A stretch of DNA of 50,030 bases from Candidatus Omnitrophota bacterium (GTDB lineage Bacteria > Hinthialibacterota > Hinthialibacteria > OLB16). The stretch spans positions 1 to 50,030 of the forward strand of contig JACKFH010000029.1 in the NCBI GenBank assembly GCA_020632575.1. Direction: 5' to 3'. A program made the position numbers and the translations under genes. The notes below the pieces were generated by a model. That model saw only the letters and a list, made by a program, of their open reading frames with translations. It was not told the DNA's origin and did no database searches. Of this stretch, positions 42,933 to 50,030 are shown in pieces (the first letter of the stretch is position 1; each line of letters starts with the position of its first letter).

Positions 42933-44357
42933 TCAAAACCGCCTCACCAACGGCCCCCGGAGTCTCGGCGCCGTCGGGTCTCCCGCCACCTTCCTCGCCG
43001 CGGTCACCGCGAACCAAAACGCCATCGCCAAATCGTCGTGTTTCTCGAAACCGAGACCGTGGAATTGGTCGATCAACTGACCGCAGAGATTGCGGCTGCG
43101 ATCGTCGCCGCAGGGGAGGAGCACCTTGCGCCTCTCGAAGAGGGCGGCAAGAGAGGGGACGCCCTCGGTGAACGAGGACTTGTTCGAGCGACCGGTGGTG
43201 TGGCCCTCAAGGGCCCATGGGATACAGTCTTTCAATTCTTGTTCAACCCAGTGTTGGAAGGCGTTGTTTTCGATGAGGACCATGCGCGGATGGTGACGGT
43301 TGGTTTGGTCGACCAACTCCGAAAGGAGGCGGTCGGGGGTCAGACCGCGGTCCATCCAGATATCGATCACCTGCACTCGATCCTCCGGCAAAACGGCAAG
43401 GGTGATGACCACGCTGTAGTCCGTGTCCTTTTCAAAGGCCCGGTTGGGGTCGCTGACCGAGGCGAGGTCGATGCCCTGTACAATGAAGGCGGCCCCTTCC
43501 GGGACGGGGCCGAGGGATTGGGTGGAATCGAGGCAGGCCTCCAACCACTCGCGGCGGAAAAGGGCCGTGGCCTCGTCGATGACTTCGTTCTGTTTCTCGC
43601 GGTTGAAGAGGACCGTGCCGATCTCCTCGCGATCGGCGACCAAGCGTTCGTAGGTCCATCGCTCGGGCATGAGAACTTGCTTTCGCTTTTCATCGAGGAT
43701 CGCGCGGTCGATTCGGTGTTCATACGCGGGGTTGGCGATCAGGCGGGAGTAGAGGTCATCGTGGTGTTTCCTGGTTCCAACCACGATCATCCGCCCGCCG
43801 GATTCGAGAACGGGAGTCAGTTCGGAAAGGAACCACTGATGAACCCGGTCGCGTTGGTTTTTGAAAAAACAGGTTTCGCTGTCGATGATGTCATCGGCCA
43901 CAATCAGATCGGCGCGGAGCCCCGCGCAGGACCCGTACAACCCAAGCGCCCGCACAGTCGGCTCGCGGATGTTCCGTTCGCGTTCGAGAAAAAGCGCCTC
44001 ACGGTTCCAAGCCCTCGGTTTATCGGGTTTGAGATTTCCATAAAGAGAGCGGATGCGGAGATTTGTTTCGATTTCTTGTCGAAGGGACATCACAAACCGG
44101 ATCGCGAGATCGAGCGTCTTCCCGACTAAGAGGATGCGTATATCCGGGTTGCGAACCATCTCCCAGAGGGGGAGCAAGTAAGAGTAGAGGGTCGACTTCC
44201 CATGATCGCGGGGAGCGGCATGGAAGAATCGATTTCCGAGGAAGTTCGCCGTCCATTCCCGCTGAACAGGAGCGAGGTGGAATCCGAGAACCATTTTCGC
44301 GAATCGGTCAGGTTTTTCTGAGTATTCCAGGCAAATTCGTCGAAATGGGGGATTCAT
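42933..44357 (-). CDS. Phage-type terminase large subunit
   Basis: 474 residues. The N-terminal ATPase has 'HAAPRDHGKSTLYSYLLPLW' (Walker A-like, residues 48-55), 'ILLVGKTLDLAIRFV' and 'LIVADDIIDSE' (Walker B, about 150-160), then 'MIVVGTRKHHDDLYSRL'. The C-terminal RNase H-like nuclease has 'VQGIDLASVSDPNRAFEKDT' with first Asp, 'MVLIENNAFQHWV', and 'FEKHDDLAMAFWFAV' with the last Asp pair. TerL packages DNA into phage heads. The start has GGAG and GAGAGG before it. No portal, capsid or small terminase gene is visible nearby; a plus-strand kinase gene lies upstream. Confidence 0.9.
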   Translation of the reverse strand: MNPPFRRICLEYSEKPDRFAKMVLGFHLAPVQREWTANFLGNRFFHAAPRDHGKSTLYSYLLPLWEMVRNPDIRILLVGKTLDLAIRFVMSLRQEIETNLRIRSLYGNLKPDKPRAWNREALFLERERNIREPTVRALGLYGSCAGLRADLIVADDIIDSETCFFKNQRDRVHQWFLSELTPVLESGGRMIVVGTRKHHDDLYSRLIANPAYEHRIDRAILDEKRKQVLMPERWTYERLVADREEIGTVLFNREKQNEVIDEATALFRREWLEACLDSTQSLGPVPEGAAFIVQGIDLASVSDPNRAFEKDTDYSVVITLAVLPEDRVQVIDIWMDRGLTPDRLLSELVDQTNRHHPRMVLIENNAFQHWVEQELKDCIPWALEGHTTGRSNKSSFTEGVPSLAALFERRKVLLPCGDDRSRNLCGQLIDQFHGLGFEKHDDLAMAFWFAVTAARKVAGDPTAPRLRGPLVRRF

Positions 44358-44447
44358 TCCTCTCGTCTCCTTTTTCCTCTTTTGTTGTAAATCGAAGAAA
44401 TATCAACTAAAGTTGACAGTGCGTTTGTAACCTGACCCCATCGTGGC

Positions 44448-47219
44448 ATGGGATCGTTAGAAACTAAGAAAATCGGCTCAGCTCCTATGGATCCTATGCT
44501 CTCGACGTTGCCGTTGCCGGTCCTTATCCCCTACATAGTGGTCGGTATCTGTGTTTACTCGGGCCTGAACCATCTTCTGATTTTTACTAAAAATCCCACA
44601 GAACGGATTCATGGCATCTTTTCGGCCATGTGTTTTTTGATCGCGATGGCGGGGTGGTCCTCCAGCCATTTCTACCGGGCGGCGGATGTCGAGGAAGCAG
44701 TCTTCTATCTGCGGATTCTAGTGGGCGTTGGTCAAGTTTTCTTTCTTTGTTTCCTCTGGTTCGTGGCCTTATACACGGCATGGCGTCCGATTGGGATCTT
44801 GGTCTTCCTAAGCGGAGTTCATCTTCTGGCGTTCGCATGGAACCTGTTTTCGGAATACACCCTCCTCTTCCGTGAGGTCAACGCGGTTTCGGATTATCGG
44901 CTTGCCTCCGGCAACACGATCCGAATGATCACGAGTTTTGAACGGGGTTCGGGAATCTACCTGTTCTCGGCCTCTTACCTTCTGAACATCCTCTATGACT
45001 TGGCGGCCTGTTTCCGCTTTCGCCGACGGGGGGCGGGGATCTCGGCCTATGTTCTTGGGGTTGCTCTCCTATTGTTTTTCGGAACGGTCACTCATGACGT
45101 GGCGATGGCGATGACCCCGAGGATCGTACCGGTCACTTGGTCGGAATACGGTTTCCTCGCGGTGATCGTGATGATGAGCTTAAAAATCTCGAGCGACTAT
45201 TACCGCCGCGAGAAAATCCAGAGCGAGGACAAGTACCGTCGATTGGTCGAGGGCCTTCAACAGGACTATTTCATCTACTCGAAATCGGCGGATGGCCATT
45301 TCGAGTACTTGAGCCCGTCGGTCAGCCATGTGTTCGATCGGCCGATCGAGGAGATGATCGGCGGGAATTGGCGTCGGTTTCTCGACCTTCCCGAAAGTAT
45401 CCGAAAGGGGAATGAGGCGGAGACGATTTGTCGCGGGGGAGAGAGACCGGAGCCTTTCGAGATTCAAATCCTCCGCGAGGATGGAAGATCTCGCGTGATT
45501 GAAATCCAGGAACGCCCGGTTGTCGACTCCGAAGGGAATGTCATTTCAATCGAAGGGATCGGGAAAGATGTCACCCGCGCCAAGGAGATCGAGAAGGAGT
45601 TGACAGCGGCTCGAGATTCCCTGCGACAAATGAACCTGCGTCTCGAGGGGAAGATCGAAGAGCGAACCAAGGAACTTCTGGAGGCCAATCGGCGATTGGT
45701 CGAGGAGAAGGCGTTTTCCGATTCGCTGCTCGAGAGTCTGCCCGGGGTTTTTTATCTGATTCGACCGAACGGTCGATTCGTTCGATGGAACCGACGATTC
45801 GAGGAGGTGACCGGGTACGATTCCGAGGAAATGGAGTGGATCGAAAACGTTGCTTTCTTTCGGCCGGAGGACCTGCCCGCTCTTCGAGAGGCGATGGAAA
45901 AGATTTTTCGGGGAGAGGCCGCCACACTCGAATGCGAGTTTGTGGCCAAGGATGGAAATTCACGCCCTTATTTCTTCACCGGCGATCTCGTTCACCTCCG
46001 TGGGGAAGACCTTCTGATCGGAATGGGAATCGACGTTTCAGAGAAGAAGACGGCCGAGGAGGAGCATCGGCGGGCGCACCGACTTCTGGACCTCCACATC
46101 GATAACTCCCCCCTGGGCGTGATCGGTTGGGACGCCGATTTCAGGGTGACTCAATGGTCCCGGAAATCGTCTGAAATTTTCGGGTGGACCCTCGAGGAGG
46201 CGATGGGAAAACACTGGAGCGAACTTCCCCTCGTGCATCCAAACGATATGAAGGAGATTAGCGAGGTCGCCAAGGGACTCACCAGCGGAAGAGTTCGATC
46301 GAAAACGATCCTGAGTCGGAATCTTCGAAAGGATGGAGAGATCCTCCAATGCGAATGGCACAACTCCGTCTTACTGGATGAGTCGGAGTCCGTGGTCTCT
46401 ATATTCTCCCTGGTGCAAGATGTCACCGAAAAGAAACGGATCGAGGACGAACTCAGGCGCCACCGAGAAGATCTCGAAGAACTCATTCGAGAACGCACAA
46501 GGGCCCTGGAGAAAGTCCAGCGGGAATTGGCGAAGCAGGAGAGGTTGGCGGCCATCGGCCAAGTGATGGCCACGATCAGCCATGAATTGAGGAACCCCCT
46601 CGGAACCATTCGGGGAAGTTTCTACACCGTCGGGGAGCGAGTTCGGGGTGCGGGAATAGACGGTCTCGACAGACCGTTGGATCGGATCGATCGGAACCTC
46701 AAACGGTGCGACCGAATCATCGACGAGCTCCTGGATTTTGTGCGAAACCAATCGGCCGATCGATCGCGGGTCAGGTTGGACGCGTTCCTCGAGGAGGCTG
46801 CTCGGGAGTTTTCCTTTCCAGATGGCGTCGATTTCGAATACCACCCCGGAGTCGGCGACCGAGCGGCGCTGCTCGATGTCGAACGGTTTCGAAGGTGTTT
46901 GGTCAACCTGCTGAACAATGCCGCGCAGGCGGTCACGAACGGGACCGCCTCGGACCCGAATCGACCCTCCTCCATCCGGATGGAAACTTGCCTCGCGGAC
47001 CAAAATACGGCAATCATCCGGATTGTCGACACGGGAACCGGAATTCCCGAGGATCTTCGGGAAAAGGTCTTCGAACCCCTGTTCAGCACCAAAAGTTTGG
47101 GCATCGGTCTCGGTCTTCACATTGTCCGCAACCTCATGGAACAACTTGGCGGAGGCATTGAAATCGAGGAGAGTTCGAACGCCGGGACCACCATGAAGAT
47201 CCAGGTTCCGGTCGAGTAG
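44448..47219 (+). CDS. Multi-PAS sensor histidine kinase with 7TM-like N-terminus
   Basis: 923 residues; starts at 44487 and 44496 are alternatives, and none has a good ribosome site. Residues about 25-250 hold seven hydrophobic helices (VLIPYIVVGICVYSGLNHLL, FYLRILVGVGQVFFLCFLWF, ISAYVLGVALLLFFGTVTHD), like the HisK-7TM sensor. Three PAS domains follow at about 260-378, 420-540 and 543-670, with coiled-coil linkers (KEIEKELTAARDSLRQMNLR; DLEELIRERTRALEKVQREL). HisKA has 'VMATISHELRNPLGTIRGSF' with the phospho-His near 710. HATPase_c has 'CLVNLLNNAAQAV', 'IRIVDTGTGIPEDL' and 'STKSLGIGLGLHIVRNLMEQ'. No response regulator is adjacent. It divides the phage-like block. Confidence 0.93.
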   Translation: MGSLETKKIGSAPMDPMLSTLPLPVLIPYIVVGICVYSGLNHLLIFTKNPTERIHGIFSAMCFLIAMAGWSSSHFYRAADVEEAVFYLRILVGVGQVFFLCFLWFVALYTAWRPIGILVFLSGVHLLAFAWNLFSEYTLLFREVNAVSDYRLASGNTIRMITSFERGSGIYLFSASYLLNILYDLAACFRFRRRGAGISAYVLGVALLLFFGTVTHDVAMAMTPRIVPVTWSEYGFLAVIVMMSLKISSDYYRREKIQSEDKYRRLVEGLQQDYFIYSKSADGHFEYLSPSVSHVFDRPIEEMIGGNWRRFLDLPESIRKGNEAETICRGGERPEPFEIQILREDGRSRVIEIQERPVVDSEGNVISIEGIGKDVTRAKEIEKELTAARDSLRQMNLRLEGKIEERTKELLEANRRLVEEKAFSDSLLESLPGVFYLIRPNGRFVRWNRRFEEVTGYDSEEMEWIENVAFFRPEDLPALREAMEKIFRGEAATLECEFVAKDGNSRPYFFTGDLVHLRGEDLLIGMGIDVSEKKTAEEEHRRAHRLLDLHIDNSPLGVIGWDADFRVTQWSRKSSEIFGWTLEEAMGKHWSELPLVHPNDMKEISEVAKGLTSGRVRSKTILSRNLRKDGEILQCEWHNSVLLDESESVVSIFSLVQDVTEKKRIEDELRRHREDLEELIRERTRALEKVQRELAKQERLAAIGQVMATISHELRNPLGTIRGSFYTVGERVRGAGIDGLDRPLDRIDRNLKRCDRIIDELLDFVRNQSADRSRVRLDAFLEEAAREFSFPDGVDFEYHPGVGDRAALLDVERFRRCLVNLLNNAAQAVTNGTASDPNRPSSIRMETCLADQNTAIIRIVDTGTGIPEDLREKVFEPLFSTKSLGIGLGLHIVRNLMEQLGGGIEIEESSNAGTTMKIQVPVE

Positions 47220-47226
47220 CGATTCC

Positions 47227-47616
47227 TCAGTTCTCCTTCAATTCCGCGTCGAGCAACGCGAAGATCTTTTCTTTTGTCTCCGCGGAAACCTCGAAAGGGT
47301 CTTTTTCGGCGCTCTCTATCGGAAGCAGCAGTTTCGGATCCTCGATCAGTTGCCAAAGCCTAACCAGTGACGCTGGCGGGAACTCGTCGAGACGGTCGAT
47401 AAGCGCCTCGCGGACACGGCGGCGGATGATTTCGATCTGCTCGCCACGATCCCTCGGTATCCCGGTTTCAGGCATCGGCGAAACATCCTTGGATTCCGTC
47501 GGGACCGCGAGCTGCATGACTTCTTTGTGACTGATCCCCAAACGCTTCGCGGTCTCGGTGCTGGAAAGCCGTTTGCGAAAGAGGAAGTCGCAGACCTTTT
47601 CTTGAAGGTTGTTCAT
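47227..47616 (-). CDS. Small HTH-like protein of the phage-like block
   Basis: 129 residues, family not recognised. The N-terminus 'LSSTETAKRLGISHKEVMQL' looks like a helix-turn-helix. The C-terminal half is helical and acidic (FEVSAETKEKIFALLDAELK). The ATG overlaps the stop of the upstream tail-like gene by 4 bases, so it belongs to that operon. It is the last gene of the run and converges with the kinase gene, 7 bases away. Confidence 0.6.
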   Translation of the reverse strand: MNNLQEKVCDFLFRKRLSSTETAKRLGISHKEVMQLAVPTESKDVSPMPETGIPRDRGEQIEIIRRRVREALIDRLDEFPPASLVRLWQLIEDPKLLLPIESAEKDPFEVSAETKEKIFALLDAELKEN

Positions 47617-48710
47617 GGATCGAGATGCGCCTCCGAGTCGAGCGCGGAGAGGTCGAGGGTGAAGGCCCCGAGATGGGCGGAGACAAAGCTCGTTCCAAGA
47701 GGATCGTGATCCAGATAACGAGTGTACCGCGAGGCGGATTCGAGGCCCTCGGCCAGATGGTATCGCGTCCGGAAAGAATCCTCAGTCCACGTGATTTCTT
47801 CAGCCGCGATCCGATAAACCTGGTCGGCATCGAGTGGGATGAGCGGATTCCCGCGCAGTTCAAATCTCTCGCCGAAGAAAGCGTCGATGGTTTCGTCATA
47901 ACGATCGACCGAACGATAGTTGGACGGCCAGGGGGATTCCTCCAGAACCGCCTGTTTCAGGTACTCGAAGGGTTGTTCGGTGCTGATGGAACGCGCGTAA
48001 AGTCGTTCCTCCACCTCACCAAACCGGTCGCGACTGGAAAAATCCTCGAAGAAGCGGACGAACTCGGCTCCCTCATTCACACCACCTTGAAAGAAAAAGA
48101 GGTTCTTGATGGAGCGGTCGACCAACCAGGGATTAAGCACCATCCGGTCCGGGTCGAAATACCAGACATGCTCCGCCGCGGTGCCCGGCGGAATGAAATG
48201 GAGTTCCCCCTCCCAATCGATCCACCACAACCAGTTGCCCGCGAGTTTCGCGAGGAGGTCCACCGCGTAGAAGAGGGGAATTCCCTGGAAGTCGAGACGG
48301 TCGATATTTCGGGTGGATGCCGGTGATCCCGAATACGTTGGAAGCGGGCCGGTCAGGATACCGAAGATATCAGCGAGGATCTCGGTGGGAGTCGCGTCCT
48401 CATAGAGTTTCCGGATGTCGCCGCGATACATCCGCTCGGGTCGTCTTGTCGCACGAATAGTCAGCGGCGAATCGGCGGAGTGTGTCCGCAATTCCGAAAT
48501 CTCTCCATGAAATTTCAGCGTGTCGTTCAAATGAATCTCCAACCCGGCGCCAACGCTCAGAGCCGGAGCGGTGGCTTCGGTATGGAGAGTGATCTTCGCT
48601 TCGGCGTCCATGGCGCCGAAAGGGGCGAAGATGTCGACACGCCTTGGTCGAGTCGTCTCCCAAACGCGGTTTCCCGAGAGATCGTCGACAAGGATCTTTG
48701 GGATGATCAT
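47613..48710 (-). CDS. Putative phage tail/baseplate hub-like protein
   Basis: 365 residues. 'AGLEIHLNDTLKFHGEISEL' followed by 'TIRATRRPERMYRGDI' and 'TPTEILADIFG' recall the gpD/late-control and hub-type tail proteins, which start with a short beta domain. 'AVDLLAKLAGNWLWWIDWEG' with 'ELHFIPPG' fits the middle domain, where the hub reads 'F..L..LA...G....D..G.L.F'. The assignment is by pattern only. Both ends overlap neighbours by 4 bases (ATGA), typical of phage structural operons. Confidence 0.55.
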   Translation of the reverse strand: MIIPKILVDDLSGNRVWETTRPRRVDIFAPFGAMDAEAKITLHTEATAPALSVGAGLEIHLNDTLKFHGEISELRTHSADSPLTIRATRRPERMYRGDIRKLYEDATPTEILADIFGILTGPLPTYSGSPASTRNIDRLDFQGIPLFYAVDLLAKLAGNWLWWIDWEGELHFIPPGTAAEHVWYFDPDRMVLNPWLVDRSIKNLFFFQGGVNEGAEFVRFFEDFSSRDRFGEVEERLYARSISTEQPFEYLKQAVLEESPWPSNYRSVDRYDETIDAFFGERFELRGNPLIPLDADQVYRIAAEEITWTEDSFRTRYHLAEGLESASRYTRYLDHDPLGTSFVSAHLGAFTLDLSALDSEAHLDP

Positions 48711-48991
48711 CGGGTCCCCCTCGTCTTCGCTCCTTTAGTGAAAGCAACGACCGCGTCGATCAGATCCGAGGCGAGCTTGCGGAGAATACGCCGTTCGACG
48801 AAGCGCGGGACATACGGGATATCGAGCCCGAAATCGCGATACCACCGGTCGACCAGATCGAGCGCGTACAACTTTTTCGATCTCCCGTCGGTGAGCCCGC
48901 TCATCTTTTCCGCCGCTTCGACGACCTCAACAAGGAGTTCGAGCAGCCTTCCCCAGAAGGGAAATTTGGGGACGACAATCTTACTGGCCAC
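48707..48991 (-). CDS. Small phage-like protein, possibly holin superfamily 6-related
   Basis: 94 residues from a GTG at 48991 that overlaps the end of the holin-like gene by 11 bases. A longer frame to 49084 exists but would overlap that gene much more. Sequence: a hydrophobic/acidic helix (FWGRLLELLVEVVEAAEKMS) then 'SKKLYALDLVDRWYRDFGLD' and 'RILRKLASDLIDAVVAFTKG'. This resembles the cytoplasmic part of LL-H type phage holins, but without a strong TM helix. The call is weak; being a real gene is supported by coupling on both sides. Confidence 0.5.
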   Translation of the reverse strand: MASKIVVPKFPFWGRLLELLVEVVEAAEKMSGLTDGRSKKLYALDLVDRWYRDFGLDIPYVPRFVERRILRKLASDLIDAVVAFTKGAKTRGTR

Positions 48992-49172
48992 GAGCGTCCA
49001 CCCATCCTTGGATGATGATATACCCGAGGGAGACCGCGTTGACCGTGGCGGTCGAAAAGGTCTGCGCGGTTTGGTCGTCGACATTCATCCAGAGCAACAG
49101 GTTGGTGAGGATAGTGACGATCAGCGCCGCGAACTTGCGGCTGTTCCATTTGGAGGTGGGGGTGTTGGGCAT
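48981..49172 (-). CDS. Holin-like small membrane protein
   Basis: 63 residues. A central TM segment (KFAALIVTILTNLLLWMNVD) is followed by a second mildly hydrophobic part (TATVNAVSLGYIIIQGWVDA) and a polar start (MPNTPTSKWNSRK). Size, layout and its place just after a cell-wall peptidase gene suggest a phage holin. The ATG follows AAAGGAAAAACACC. Confidence 0.65.
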   Translation of the reverse strand: MPNTPTSKWNSRKFAALIVTILTNLLLWMNVDDQTAQTFSTATVNAVSLGYIIIQGWVDARGQ

Positions 49173-49271
49173 GGTGTTTTTCCTTTCGTTCTTGTCAGTT
49201 TCGATTCAAAATCCTCTTCAGCTTCCGAAGAATTCTTTTGACCACTCGCATTGGAATCGAGATCGAAAACC

Positions 49272-49682
49272 TCATCCGATCCACCTCCTTCTCGGCGGGT
49301 CGGTGCAAACATCGATGTGGGCTCCCCAGTCGTACCGGCCCAGGCCGCCGTCTCCGACCTCCTCTTCGCAGATCGAGTAAAACTCTTCGACGCCGATTCC
49401 CTCGGGGGTCTTCAGGTCGAGGGCCATTCCACAGATGTGCTGAGATTTGGAGGCGCCGCCGACCAGGATGTTATAGAGACGACATCGGACTCCGCTGAGA
49501 ATTTGGACCGGGCAGTCCCTTCCGAGTCGTTCGGAGCAGCGGGCGCGGATGAGCTCGAAGAGGTCGAGGACCTCGCGGCGGATGTGACCCCCATCGCAAA
49601 GCCTTCGTCCCCGACGGTCGCAGCGGCAGCGGACTTCGGAGTAGTAGACGTGTTCGGAGACTTTTTGGTTGGCGACAATCAT
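49272..49682 (-). CDS. Peptidase M15-like endolysin
   Basis: 136 residues. Pattern of M15A/D-Ala-D-Ala-type peptidases found in phages: 'EHVYYSEVRCRCDRRGRRLC' (Zn- or Cys-rich start), 'LFELIRARCSERLGRDCPVQ', 'ILSGVRCRLYNILVGGASKS', 'QHICGMALDL' (His and Asp metal ligands) and 'GLGRYDWGAHIDVC' (last His). It would cleave peptidoglycan peptide bonds for lysis or entry. The ATG at 49682 overlaps the upstream small-membrane gene stop by 4 bases. The longer frame to 49958 is a shadow. Confidence 0.88.
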   Translation of the reverse strand: MIVANQKVSEHVYYSEVRCRCDRRGRRLCDGGHIRREVLDLFELIRARCSERLGRDCPVQILSGVRCRLYNILVGGASKSQHICGMALDLKTPEGIGVEEFYSICEEEVGDGGLGRYDWGAHIDVCTDPPRRRWIG

Positions 49683-49897
49683 GGGGTGGAGGCGCCTCCG
49701 CTCACCCAGAAATCGATGACCGCTTTGGCGAGAGCGCCGCACAAGAAGAGCAACCCGGCCAGCGCCATCTCGGTCCGGACCTGTCTCAGTTTGATCGCCC
49801 GGATCGATTCCGCCATTTCGCGCAAGCCCGATTCCAGCTTCTCCTCGATCGCGAAGAGACGTTTTTCGAGTGAGGACGAAAATTTTTTCTTGCTCAT
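49679..49897 (-). CDS. Small coiled-coil membrane protein of the lysis module
   Basis: 72 residues. A coiled coil (SSLEKRLFAIEEKLESGLRE, MAESIRAIKLRQV) leads to one TM helix (MALAGLLFLCGALAKAVIDF). The ATG at 49897 overlaps the previous stop (TGATG), which decides this start over an ATG at 49924. It resembles the small hemolysin-XhlA/holin-associated proteins of phages in layout; it may aid lysis or anchor the endolysin. Function inferred. Confidence 0.6.
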   Translation of the reverse strand: MSKKKFSSSLEKRLFAIEEKLESGLREMAESIRAIKLRQVRTEMALAGLLFLCGALAKAVIDFWVSGGASTP

Positions 49898-50030
49898 CAA
49901 TAGGCTCGCTTTTCGAAAATCCATTCGATGCCGTGGAGGGCGGCGTCGGTTTCGGCATTAACCGCCTTGAGACGGACCACCGCCCAGAACTTCTCGCCGG
50001 TGGAGACGGTGTGGTCGAGGGTTTCGCTTC
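49897..50030 (-). CDS. Unidentified phage-like protein (5' end beyond window)
   Basis: Only the last 43 codons are in the window. On the minus strand the frame reads SETLDHTVSTGEKFWAVVRL, and ends GIEWIFEKRAY before a TGA whose last base is the A of the next gene's ATG. This coupling makes it a real member of the operon. The fragment, with alternating strands, would suit a small phage structural protein. No family assigned. Confidence 0.55.
   Translation of the reverse strand, partial: SETLDHTVSTGEKFWAVVRLKAVNAETDAALHGIEWIFEKRAY

Noticed and set aside
49251..49961. A 236-codon plus-strand frame at the window end
   Set aside because: It is antisense to the endolysin and small membrane genes, whose starts and stops are coupled on the minus strand.

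Overview
The window looks like chromosome from an uncultured, free-living Gram-negative bacterium of moderately high GC content. KdsB (CMP-KDO synthesis) implies a lipopolysaccharide outer membrane. Two PEP-CTERM proteins, a GspG-like pseudopilin, tandem DUF1080 domains, DUF11 and TIG surface proteins with Thr-Pro-rich linkers, and a VWA/MoxR pair resemble genomes of the Omnitrophota, Sumerlaeota, Hydrogenedentota or wider PVC type. This placement is inference from protein style only. No rRNA, tRNA or CRISPR was seen.

Layout. 1-2.1 kb: the end of a secreted beta-helix protein, a small membrane protein and a PEP-CTERM protein. 2.6-5.5 kb: a Glu/Leu-type dehydrogenase, two hypotheticals and a toxin-first HigBA-like pair. 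5.7-12.0 kb: kdsB, pyrG and folK, then a lipoprotein, a DUF1016/YhcG nuclease, a chalcone-isomerase-like protein and trpS. 12.1-20.0 kb (minus strand): a prefix-domain/multi-TM/beta-propeller protein coupled to a CPBP membrane protein; MoxR, a giant VWA protein and an RluB-type pseudouridine synthase. 20.3-24.3 kb: an MFS carrier, VapBC, and the nitrogen pair amt-PII. 24.3-29.5 kb (minus): MtfA-like peptidase, a tandem DUF1080 protein and a 1066-residue DUF11/propeller surface protein. 29.8-36.6 kb: glgA-glgC (glycogen), an EboD-type sugar-phosphate cyclase, a HAF-repeat protein and rhamnulokinase. 36.7-38.6 kb (minus): a minimal sigma-54-type AAA+ protein downstream of a pseudopilin gene. 39.1-42.7 kb: the second PEP-CTERM protein, two YbjQ-family genes and a TIG-domain surface protein. 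42.9-50.0 kb: a phage-like block on the minus strand (terminase; a tightly coupled tail/holin/endolysin run) split by a plus-strand multi-PAS histidine kinase.

The intergenic spaces hold several repeat families: two hairpin families each found at two distant loci, a CCCCTC/GAGGGG family, a long composite palindrome at 20.1 kb, and a MITE-like element whose left end supplies the amt stop codon. Surface proteins share modular architecture: a signal peptide, adhesion-type repeats, a Thr-Pro linker, and in two of them a related C-terminal tail (x-D-L-L ... F-x-x-S-x-x-W) that may be a sorting or docking signal.

Most functional calls rest on recognised motifs. The least certain are the small phage-like genes, the short hypotheticals, and start codons where no Shine-Dalgarno sequence is visible.
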